Shown here in pieces: positions 1 to 6,094 of a stretch of DNA of 34,448 bases. The notes beneath the pieces are model-generated. The model was given only the letters and a program-made list of their open reading frames with translations. It was not told where the DNA came from and searched no databases. Source of the stretch: Bdellovibrionales bacterium GWA1_52_35 (GTDB lineage Bacteria; Bdellovibrionota; UBA1018); assembly GCA_001769805.1 (NCBI GenBank), contig MEPO01000023.1, positions 1 to 34,448 on the forward strand. Direction: 5' to 3'. The position numbers were made by a program, and so were the translations under genes. Every line of letters begins with the position of its first letter. The stretch's first letter is position 1.

Positions 1-221
1 ACCAAAAGCTTCTCACGGAGGTCCTATGGCCTCGAATTTTCATTTTATTGTGCGTCGCTTCCTGAGCAATTCAACTACTTTACCGGGCTCCCATCTCCGT
101 GTAAAATAGTTGGACACCCGTCAGATCCATCGACGCTCACAGGAACGAAAAAGCTCATAAAATCAGCCGCTCAATTGCCGGTTTGAAAGTTGCACGTCTC
201 CTAATCAAAGGAAACAGAGTT

Positions 222-1241
222 ATGTGCAGAATCTCTTATCGTAAAATAATTGAGAGTCTTGTGCTTGGCCTTCTCATTTGCACGCTCCAGCCGGGGAGCG
301 CTTTTGCTGGCCCGACCCATAAGAACATCATCGTTCTCAGGAACGGGATACCCATCAATCCTGCCAAACCACCTGCACTGAAAATCGGCGACACGATAAC
401 GGTAGAGGCCCTCACCCGGGGCACCCAAAGCGCGCCTTTGGACTACTCCTTCATGGTCTTTCATGGAGGGAATGGCGGCATTGTCCGCTTCACCAAAGAC
501 AACAAATACAGTTACAAAATCCGCCCTCAGGATGTGCTCAGCGAGGACTTGTCACTTAACGTCTTGGTACGCAGCCGTGGCGGAAAATCAGACGATGCAC
601 GCGAAATCGCTGAGATCGAATTCGGAGAAATCAAAGACGGGGTTGAACGCTTACCCGCCAAAATTCAAAACCTGGAAGTGAGCCTGAACGGAAAACAAAC
701 CACCATCGAGCAGCTCAAAAACCTGAAAGTCGGAGACACCATTCAAGTCAAGACTCTGGCAAACGATCCGAAGGGATTGCCCCTGAAATATGATTTCATG
801 ATGTTCAAGGGAATCAATGGAGGCGCTGAAAATTATCGTGACGATAATCATTTCACATACAAAATCGCCCCCGAAGACGCGCTTTACGACAATCTCGAAC
901 TGAAGGTCTCAGTACGCAACAACAACGGTAAAAACAAATCCAACGGCGAGCAGGACAGCATCTGGATTGAGATGGGTGAAGTTCGCGATCGTAACGGACG
1001 CGTACTTGCAAAGGCTGAGCGTGATTCCTGTTTCAGCATTATGGACCGCGTGGATGAAACCGAGCTTGAGCTTGCGGCTGTTCTTGCGGGACGCATCAAT
1101 GATGTCTCTCATTCCTGCCTTGAGATCGTCCGCTCACTCAGTTCTGCCATCAACACCAATAGCAAAAAATCAGAACTGGGAGAGCGCGCCAGACCTCCAC
1201 TGGCTCCTGTTCACGAAGTGACTGCTGCACCGGCCAAATAA
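222..1241 (+). CDS. Exported protein with two tandem Ig/cadherin-like repeats
   Basis: Function unknown. An N-terminal signal peptide (basic start, hydrophobic stretch, likely cleavage after AFA) sends it to the periplasm or beyond. Two similar segments of about 100 residues follow. They share a pattern of GDTI.V..L, then PL.Y.FM.F.G.NGG, then Y.I...D....L.L.V.VR..G, ending in IE.GE. This looks like a duplicated beta-sandwich domain of the cadherin/Ig kind. A roughly 70-residue helical tail with two cysteines ends the protein. The ATG at 222 is preferred over an upstream in-frame TTG at 183 because AAAGGA lies at the right distance before it and the signal peptide begins there. No enzymatic motif is visible, so binding or a structural surface role is only a guess. 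Confidence 0.72.
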   Translation: MCRISYRKIIESLVLGLLICTLQPGSAFAGPTHKNIIVLRNGIPINPAKPPALKIGDTITVEALTRGTQSAPLDYSFMVFHGGNGGIVRFTKDNKYSYKIRPQDVLSEDLSLNVLVRSRGGKSDDAREIAEIEFGEIKDGVERLPAKIQNLEVSLNGKQTTIEQLKNLKVGDTIQVKTLANDPKGLPLKYDFMMFKGINGGAENYRDDNHFTYKIAPEDALYDNLELKVSVRNNNGKNKSNGEQDSIWIEMGEVRDRNGRVLAKAERDSCFSIMDRVDETELELAAVLAGRINDVSHSCLEIVRSLSSAINTNSKKSELGERARPPLAPVHEVTAAPAK

Positions 1242-1274
1242 AATTTACGTCTCCGCGCACTGGCAACATAGAAC

Positions 1275-1307
1275 GAAAAGTTGAACACTAGGCAATTTCA
1301 ACTTTTC
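1275..1307 (+). terminator. Perfect 11-bp hairpin after the exported-protein gene
   Basis: Arms GAAAAGTTGAA (1275-1285) and TTCAACTTTTC (1297-1307) pair perfectly around an 11-nt loop. The hairpin starts 33 bp after the stop of the preceding gene and is followed at some distance by T-rich sequence (to about 1331). It could act as a weak terminator, but it is AT-rich and its right half is part of the left 26-bp inverted repeat. It may therefore belong to that element or be a protein-binding site. Confidence 0.4.
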
Positions 1308-1313
1308 AGCTTT
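1288..1313 (+). repeat. Left arm of a 26-bp perfect inverted repeat
   Basis: The 26 bases from 1288 (starting CTAGGCAATTTCAAC) are the exact reverse complement of 1917-1942. The two arms bound a 655-bp segment containing a single HTH gene. The outermost four bases are CTAG on both sides. Because CTAG is its own complement, it could equally be a 4-bp target duplication. Confidence 0.9.
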
Positions 1314-1375
1314 CTGATTTTCAAATTTTTTACTGGGCCAATTCGATCAAAGCGCAAGCTGAGCACTTATCCTGC

Positions 1376-1852
1376 ATGATACGGCACATGAGTCCCAGTA
1401 TACAGATCCAACGATCAAAACACATTCAGAACACTTATCAAGCCCAGACCACGATCCTGGAGCTCAATGGGCCGATCGGTTCGATTCAGATGAGGATCCG
1501 GTCACGACTTTCACCGCGGCAGCGCCGTACCGTCGGAATCGCATTTATGCGACAAATCAGACCGTTTCTCGAATATTTTTCTACTCAAAGCATCTACCAC
1601 ACTGATCATGGAATCACTGATTTCAACAGGAACGATCAACGCGGATTGAACCTGTTTTCGTCCGCTGATTTTTCGTCGAAAAATGCACAATGCGGATTTG
1701 AAATCAGGATGCGCCGACTGGAAAAGGGCTTATCTCAACAGGATCTTGCCACGCAATCCGGGCTGTCGAATCGCCATCTCAGTAAAATAGAGAGAGGAAT
1801 CTGCCGCCCCACACATCGCACCCGGATGCGTTTGGATGCGATACTTGGATGA
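1376..1852 (+). CDS. XRE-family helix-turn-helix protein between inverted repeats
   Basis: The last 50 residues form a clear XRE/HTH_3 domain: RMRRLEKGLSQQDLA, then TQSGLSNRHLSKIERG, then the closing helix RMRLDAILG. The first 100 or so residues are basic, match no family I recognise, and contain RIRSRLSPRQRR. A DNA-binding C-terminus behind an unknown N-terminus is the reverse of most XRE repressors. No good ribosome binding site precedes the ATG at 1376 or the in-frame ATG at 1388, so the start is uncertain and the conserved part could be translated from further in. The gene lies alone between perfect inverted repeats at 1288-1313 and 1917-1942. It is probably a transcriptional regulator, possibly cargo of a small mobile element or an autoregulator acting on the repeats. 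Its targets cannot be inferred. Confidence 0.6.
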   Translation: MIRHMSPSIQIQRSKHIQNTYQAQTTILELNGPIGSIQMRIRSRLSPRQRRTVGIAFMRQIRPFLEYFSTQSIYHTDHGITDFNRNDQRGLNLFSSADFSSKNAQCGFEIRMRRLEKGLSQQDLATQSGLSNRHLSKIERGICRPTHRTRMRLDAILG

Positions 1853-1916
1853 GCCGCCCCGTCCGACGCTCCACCGAACGACGACAATATCCGGTTTAAA
1901 ATCCTTTCAGAGGCGA

Positions 1917-1942
1917 AAAGCTGAAAAGTTGAAATTGCCTAG
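1917..1942 (-). repeat. Right arm of a 26-bp perfect inverted repeat
   Basis: Exact reverse complement of 1288-1313. It ends in TTGCCTAG. Pairing breaks on both sides of the 26 bases, so the boundaries are sharp. The 100 bases between here and the end of the HD-GYP gene hold no gene that I can see. Confidence 0.9.
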
Positions 1943-2044
1943 CAGTCGGGACGCTCATGTATAAAACAAATCGCCGCATTCTGGTTTCAGGCCAAGGCGC
2001 GGCGCTCGTCTCTAAAACCAGATCGGGAGACGCATGCTTCAATT

Positions 2045-3019
2045 CTATTTAGCTCTGGGCAGAAACACCGTGGCCACGACCTTCACCAACTCACGATCAT
2101 ATTTGCGGCCGGCATCCTGCAGAATTTTTACAGCCTGGGGAACAGAAAAAGGCGGGCGGTAAGGGCGCTTGCTAATTAGAGCGCTGAATCCGTCGGCCAA
2201 GGCCACAATCTTTGCGGGGTAGTAGATGACCGCGCTGTTAAGACCGTTGGGATACCCGGCACCACTGGGTTCCTCATGGTGCTGATAAACGATATAACGG
2301 ACCTCATCCGGAATGTTCTTCGTGTTCTGAAGCATGTTCAACCCGAGATGGGCATGTGTTCTTACGACATGCTTCTGCTCCTGAGTCAACTCACCTGCGT
2401 AGCTCATCAACTCCGGCGGAAGCTGGGTGTATCCGATATCATGCAGAAAGCCCCCCAGACCCAGCAACTCCAGCGTCCGTTGGTTGAACTGTCCTGACGC
2501 TTTCGCAATGAACATCGAAAAAATAGAAACTGCGATTGCATGATAATAAAGATACTCCCCGTGCGAGACCAGCTTCAGAATCACCGCGAGCATCTGGGGA
2601 TCGGCCGCAACGAGCTCGACATAATTTTGAATCACCCGCTGCGTTTTTGATGCCGTATCCTCGTCGATTTCAATCTGGACGAAAACCTCAGACATGTTCT
2701 GTTCGGTCATATTCAGAAGCGTGGAAATCTTTTTTTCCTGAGGAGTATTCGGATTCGTGAAAATCGAGTGCGCGCTGATCGATATAAAGTTCTTGTACTG
2801 CTCGAAGTCCGCGTTTTTGACATAGAGATGCGTAACGCCTTTGACTACATACTGGGCCAGCCGCTTGTAATCCAAACCCGTCGTACGCGAAAACACATGG
2901 GCGTAATTGCCCTCCGACAGTTTCAGAAAAACATCAAAATTGATATCGCGCGTGGCATTGCGAAAATCCTTGATATCCACAGCCACCAGATCTGTTGCTA
3001 AATTAGGATTTTCCGTCAC
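2045..3019 (-). CDS. HD-GYP domain protein, probable cyclic-di-GMP phosphodiesterase
   Basis: HD-GYP proteins hydrolyse cyclic di-GMP and so control motility, surface behaviour and, in predatory relatives, life-cycle switches. The metal-binding motifs are present: H160, HD at 193-194 in FLHDIGYTQLP, H222/H224, the pair at 247-248, and GYP at 255-257 in SGAGYPNGL. Residues 1-80 form a small N-terminal domain (DIKDFRN through VKNADFEQYK) of the type often placed before HD-GYP domains, and residues 80-150 are mainly helical. No membrane segment or receiver domain is present, so it is probably cytosolic. The start is GTG, chosen because GAGGAG lies seven bases upstream. It diverges from the gene at 3159. 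Confidence 0.88.
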   Translation of the reverse strand: MTENPNLATDLVAVDIKDFRNATRDINFDVFLKLSEGNYAHVFSRTTGLDYKRLAQYVVKGVTHLYVKNADFEQYKNFISISAHSIFTNPNTPQEKKISTLLNMTEQNMSEVFVQIEIDEDTASKTQRVIQNYVELVAADPQMLAVILKLVSHGEYLYYHAIAVSIFSMFIAKASGQFNQRTLELLGLGGFLHDIGYTQLPPELMSYAGELTQEQKHVVRTHAHLGLNMLQNTKNIPDEVRYIVYQHHEEPSGAGYPNGLNSAVIYYPAKIVALADGFSALISKRPYRPPFSVPQAVKILQDAGRKYDRELVKVVATVFLPRAK

Positions 3020-3075
3020 GGCACGCTCCTCAATAGAGAGTTTAAATTTTTAATGCACCGCACCGCAAACGAATT

Positions 3076-3102
3076 TCAACTTATTCTATAGCCATCCGAT
3101 AA
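3076..3102 (+). promoter_or_regulatory. Possible sigma-28 (FliA)-type promoter
   Basis: TCAA at 3076-3079, exactly 15 bases, then TCCGATAA at 3095-3102. This matches 3 of 4 and 7 of 8 positions of the FliA consensus TAAA-N15-GCCGATAA. It lies about 55 bases before the GTG at 3159. The same stretch can also be read as a weak sigma-70 promoter (TTCAAC, 17 bases, GATAAA), so the sigma assignment is tentative. Confidence 0.4.
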
Positions 3103-3158
3103 AGAAGTAAGGCTCCGGACATCCCCGAGGATGTATAGGGCTGTAAGGAGAGGGGATC

Positions 3159-3572
3159 GTGCGCTGGCAAGGGATACTTATAATTATGATGATCGGATTG
3201 AGCGGATTACTCGGGCCAGTGGCCGGAGCCGCGGAGTTCGTCGTCTATAGCGTGTATCGCCCGCTTGATCTCGGCATTTCCGCCGAGCCCCCACCCAAGG
3301 ACTTCTTCATTAATATGGGCACTGCCCAAGGCGTGCAAAGCGGGACCGTGCTCACCGTATTCCGTCGGGCCGCCACTTACGATCTTTTAAGTGAAAAACT
3401 TTTCCGGGAGGTCACGTTCCCGATCGCCAGAATCAAAGTCATTCATTCCGAGGCAGGAACTGCGGTGGCACGCCTGGACAAAATGATTTCTGCCGAAAAA
3501 GCGCCGGGAATCACACCAAACGCCATCATGATCGGTGATCTTGTCCGCCTGGGAGATCAAGCGACCCCCTGA
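3159..3572 (+). CDS. Small exported protein with FlgT-C-like fold pattern
   Basis: 137 residues. A hydrophobic signal sequence (ILIIMMIGLSGLLG) ends at GAA, so the mature protein is periplasmic. The remainder has the pattern INMGTAQGVQSGTVLTVFRR, then FPIARIKVIHSEAGTAVARL, then IMIGDLVRL. This is the beta-rich arrangement seen in the C-terminal domain of FlgT and related envelope proteins: a G-x2-GV-x2-G-x3-TV-x-R turn, a central IA-x-I-x-V strand and a final GDLVRL. The resemblance is by eye and FlgT function is not proven. The start is GTG with AAGGAG about eight bases upstream. A sigma-28-like promoter would fit a flagellar role. Confidence 0.65.
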   Translation: MRWQGILIIMMIGLSGLLGPVAGAAEFVVYSVYRPLDLGISAEPPPKDFFINMGTAQGVQSGTVLTVFRRAATYDLLSEKLFREVTFPIARIKVIHSEAGTAVARLDKMISAEKAPGITPNAIMIGDLVRLGDQATP

Positions 3573-3581
3573 TTCGCCAAC

Positions 3582-3618
3582 TAAAAGAAAGAGGGAAACA
3601 GAATTTCTGCCCCCCTCT
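3582..3618 (-). terminator. Rho-independent terminator candidate after ssb
   Basis: Read on the minus strand, AGAGGG (from 3618) pairs with CCCTCT (ending at 3590). Inside the loop a second stem, CAGAA/TTCTG, forms. TTTCTTTTA follows directly. It starts 19 bases after the ssb stop and separates ssb from the convergent gene ending at 3572. Confidence 0.5.
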
Positions 3619-3636
3619 CTCCCATACAGCTCGTAC

Positions 3637-4047
3637 TTATTCTCCGACGGCCTGAGCTTTCATTCCGGAATCTTCCTGTTTCCGCCCATTCCCGAACTTT
3701 CCGAGAAAGCTGACGGTTTCAGCATGAACTTCGAAGGCCATCCTTGAATCACCTTCTTTGGACTCATACTTATGCGTCCTGACCGATCCCTCAACGTAAA
3801 CCGAATCACCTTTCTTGAGGAACTGAGCACAGGCATCGGCTTGCTTCCCCCAGGCAATGACGCGGTGCCACTGAGTTTTCTCTGCGGCCTCTTGGCTTTC
3901 GGTTTGAGCAGTTTCCTGTCCGGTTTCTTTCACCCACCGAGAGGTGGCCAACGGGAACTGCGCTACTGAAAGCCCATTTTTAGTATCCCGCAAGACCGGA
4001 TCAGCTCCGAGCCGGCCAACGAGAATGATCTTATTTACATCTTTCAT
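3637..4047 (-). CDS. ssb: Single-stranded DNA-binding protein
   Basis: SSB coats single-stranded DNA during replication, repair and recombination. The OB-fold is clear from MKDVNKIILVGRLGADPVLR through ATSRWVKE, then WHRVIAWGKQAD, then FLKKGDSVYVEGSVRTHKYE. The protein has 136 residues, shorter than the roughly 170-180 of typical SSBs. Between strands it carries a polar insertion (TGQETAQTESQEAAEKTQ). The C-terminus ends SGMKAQAVGE and lacks the glycine-rich linker and acidic DDDIPF-like tip that recruits partner proteins. The start at 4047 is set by AGGAGG four bases upstream; the open frame extends further 5' but that stretch is not SSB-like. Confidence 0.93.
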   Translation of the reverse strand: MKDVNKIILVGRLGADPVLRDTKNGLSVAQFPLATSRWVKETGQETAQTESQEAAEKTQWHRVIAWGKQADACAQFLKKGDSVYVEGSVRTHKYESKEGDSRMAFEVHAETVSFLGKFGNGRKQEDSGMKAQAVGE

Positions 4048-4212
4048 ATTACCTCCTGAACCTGTCCTCCTCTGCGGAGTCCGTACCCGCCGGGGGAGCG
4101 TTTGGAGCCAGCTTGACCAGCAAAGCCGGTCTTTGTGTCCGAAATACAAACCACATCCGTTTAACGCCACGCACTAGCTCCGCCGACTTAGCACCTCTAA
4201 ATCATGAATTTC

Positions 4213-4240
4213 TTGGCTTTCTTTCATTTCGAAGTAGAAT
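4213..4240 (+). promoter_or_regulatory. Sigma-70-type promoter candidate for the pal operon
   Basis: TTGGCT at 4213-4218, 16 bases, TAGAAT at 4235-4240. This matches 4 of 6 and 5 of 6 of the consensus boxes. It lies about 47 bases before the pal start. The 240-bp gap between ssb and pal (4048-4287) is divergent and should also hold an ssb promoter, which I could not place convincingly. Confidence 0.5.
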
Positions 4241-4287
4241 ATGATCACTAAAACTTTTATAAAGATTCTACTTAGGAGAATTTACAA

Positions 4288-4785
4288 ATGCTGACAAAAA
4301 TCCGTCGTTTTATGCTCTTCGTTGCAATCACAGCTGCTTTCACCGCAGTTGGCTGTTCAAAAAAACAACAACCCGAGGACGTACCGGTTCCGACCGCAGC
4401 TTCTGCTGATGAAAACATCGCAACCGGAGATTCTGATTCCGGCATGGCAATGGGCCTGCAAACTGTGCGTTTCCCTTACGACTCTTTCGTCCTGGATCAG
4501 GAAGCCAAACAGGTCCTGAAATCAAATGCTGACATCCTGAAGGACAAAACTAGCCTCAAGGTCCAAATTGAAGGCCATTGCGACCAACGCGGCGGAATTC
4601 AGTACAATATTGCGCTCGGCGAAAAGCGCGCCAATATTGTGAAAAAATATCTCGAAGATCTGGGCATCAGCGGCGAACGGATCACCACGATCAGCTTTGG
4701 CAAGGAACGTCCCTTGGATCAGGGCAGCTCCGAAAGCGCATTTGCACAAAATCGGCGTGCCAATTTCGTGATTACCTCGAGGTAA
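4288..4785 (+). CDS. pal: Peptidoglycan-associated lipoprotein Pal
   Basis: Pal anchors the outer membrane to peptidoglycan and works with the Tol complex during cell division. The signal peptide ends in a lipobox (TAVGC, lipidated Cys23). A short acidic linker leads to an OmpA-like domain at about residues 58-165 that contains the peptidoglycan-binding segment EGHCDQRGGIQYNIALGEKR and a final NRRANFVI. Length 165 is normal for Pal. AGGAG lies nine bases before the ATG. It heads a long co-directional run whose next members are also envelope lipoproteins. No tolQRAB genes are visible in this window. Confidence 0.95.
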   Translation: MLTKIRRFMLFVAITAAFTAVGCSKKQQPEDVPVPTAASADENIATGDSDSGMAMGLQTVRFPYDSFVLDQEAKQVLKSNADILKDKTSLKVQIEGHCDQRGGIQYNIALGEKRANIVKKYLEDLGISGERITTISFGKERPLDQGSSESAFAQNRRANFVITSR

Positions 4786-4798
4786 TCGGCTGGTCAAA

Positions 4799-5347
4799 AT
4801 GACGGATAGTATTCAAGCACTAAAAACGGGAACCTCGTCACTGACGGGTTCCCGTTTTCCTTTTGGCCGCTCCAGACTTCTGCTGCTTTCAATCAGCGCA
4901 CTTGGTTTATGCCTGACCGGTTGTACCTTGTTTGCCTCGCGCCCTACGCAACTCATGTCAGATACTTCGGCTGCGATCCGTGCAGCCAAAGGCGTGCAGG
5001 CGGATACGCTAGCCCCCGAGCTTTACCGGCAGGCCAATGAATGGTTCTTTCGGGCCAAGCACGAATACAAATTCAAAAATTTCAAACTCGCGGCCGATCT
5101 TGCGAGTAAAGCGCGACTTTTTGCCGAGCAGGCGGAATTTCAATCCTTGAAAAACGGCGGAAAATTCGTGGAGCCCCCCCCTCCCGAGCTCCCGTCCGGC
5201 ACTCAAGCCGCCGGCCCGCCACCTCCGGATACTTACGCAACACCAGAGCCCATTCCAGCTGATCGAATGGAACAGCAGCAAAACCAGCAAATGGACCGCA
5301 CGGGAAACAATGGGCCTGTCCCTCTTGGGACATTACCTTCGCCCTAG
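4799..5347 (+). CDS. DUF4398-type outer-membrane lipoprotein
   Basis: The lipoprotein signal ends at LCLTGC (Cys42). The mature part has a helical segment of about 70 residues with the DUF4398 pattern: AIRAAKGVQADTLAPELYRQA, then AKHEYKFKNFKLAADLASKARLFAEQAE. A proline-rich and glutamine-rich low-complexity tail follows (PPPPELPSG, PPPPDTYATPEP, MEQQQNQQ). The family is common next to pal and ybgF; its biochemical role is unknown. The N-terminus is unusual. The only good start, ATG 4799, is followed by 24 polar residues before the hydrophobic core, and a strong terminator-like hairpin covers codons 9-20. No close Shine-Dalgarno is visible, so the gene may depend on translation or readthrough from pal. 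Confidence 0.8.
   Translation: MTDSIQALKTGTSSLTGSRFPFGRSRLLLLSISALGLCLTGCTLFASRPTQLMSDTSAAIRAAKGVQADTLAPELYRQANEWFFRAKHEYKFKNFKLAADLASKARLFAEQAEFQSLKNGGKFVEPPPPELPSGTQAAGPPPPDTYATPEPIPADRMEQQQNQQMDRTGNNGPVPLGTLPSP
4823..4864 (+). terminator. Terminator-like hairpin inside the 5' end of the DUF4398 gene
   Basis: AAAACGGGAACC at 4823-4834 pairs perfectly (12 bp) with GGTTCCCGTTTT at 4847-4858 around a 12-nt loop, and CCTTTT follows. It lies 38 bases after the pal stop but inside the next reading frame. It could act as an attenuator that keeps Pal output above that of the genes behind it. Confidence 0.7.
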
Positions 5348-5368
5348 ACCCGGCAAGAGCGCAATGAC

Positions 5369-6094
5369 ATGATGGAATTTATGATAAAACCCAAACTTCT
5401 CTTCCCAATGGCAGTCGTACTGATGCTCACGTCCAGCGCTTGTCTGAAGACCCGCGCTCAGATCAAAGACGAACCGGAAGAGCGGGGAGTTTCGGCAAAG
5501 ATTCAGGACGTTCAACCCCAGGGCCAGTACGTCATTGATGAAATCAAAAGCGAGATCACCCGAATGTCTGGACGAATTGAAGATCTCGAGCGAGCCGGCA
5601 AGGAAGCCAATACTTCCTCGGTCAATCGCGAAGAGTTCAAGAAAATGGAGAACCGGATTATGGAGCTGGAACAGGCTCAGGCCAATCTGATTGAAGCCTT
5701 CAAGAAAGCGCCCGCTCCGGGCAGTCATACGGATCCAATTGAACTTTTCGACAAAGGTAAAGCGCAGTTCGAGGAAAAAGATTACGAAGCCGCTGCCGAA
5801 ACTCTGGGCAATTACCTGAAGGCCCCAAAAGCCAAGGCCGCAGTCGAACGAGCGGCTTTCTTTCGTGGAGAATCCTATTATCATCTCAAGCAATACAAGA
5901 AAGCGATTGTCGATTTCTCCAAGATCATCGAAAATTTTCCCCGTTCCAAACAGGCCCCCTTGGCCACGCTTCGGATTGGCCAAAGCTTTGAAGCTCTGGG
6001 CATGAAAGAAGAAGCTCGCAGTTTTTACCAGGAGCTTGCAGAAAAATATCCGAAATCAACCGAGGCCAAGAAAGTCCGCAACCGGCTGAAATGA
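5369..6094 (+). CDS. YbgF/CpoB-like lipoprotein with coiled coil and TPR repeats
   Basis: CpoB (YbgF) links peptidoglycan synthesis to outer-membrane constriction through the Tol-Pal system. The order seen here is a signal peptide with lipobox (TSSAC, Cys25), an acidic heptad-rich coiled coil at about 50-115 (SEITRMSGRIEDLERAGKE, EEFKKMENRIMELEQAQ), then TPR units at about 125-241 (ELFDKGKAQFEEKDYEAA, RGESYYHLKQYKKAIVDF, GQSFEALGMKEEARSFY). E. coli CpoB is soluble, so the lipid anchor is a difference. ATG 5369 is used, but the in-frame ATG at 5381 with GATGGA just ahead is a reasonable alternative. The last codon overlaps the next start (ATGA). Confidence 0.85.
   Translation: MMEFMIKPKLLFPMAVVLMLTSSACLKTRAQIKDEPEERGVSAKIQDVQPQGQYVIDEIKSEITRMSGRIEDLERAGKEANTSSVNREEFKKMENRIMELEQAQANLIEAFKKAPAPGSHTDPIELFDKGKAQFEEKDYEAAAETLGNYLKAPKAKAAVERAAFFRGESYYHLKQYKKAIVDFSKIIENFPRSKQAPLATLRIGQSFEALGMKEEARSFYQELAEKYPKSTEAKKVRNRLK

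Noticed and set aside
100..125. Possible IS end (GTAAAATAGTTGGACACCC)
   Set aside because: It vaguely resembles some IS3-type termini, but no matching inverted end, transposase fragment or target duplication is visible.
1980..2022. Hairpin TCTGGTTT/AAACCAGA after the HD-GYP gene
   Set aside because: The 8-bp arms enclose a loop of nearly 30 bases and no T-run follows on the minus strand, so a terminator call is not supported.
5333..5983. Minus-strand open frame of 216 codons
   Set aside because: Opposite the CpoB-like lipoprotein; its Phe/Leu-rich product reflects the Lys/Glu-rich codons of the real gene.
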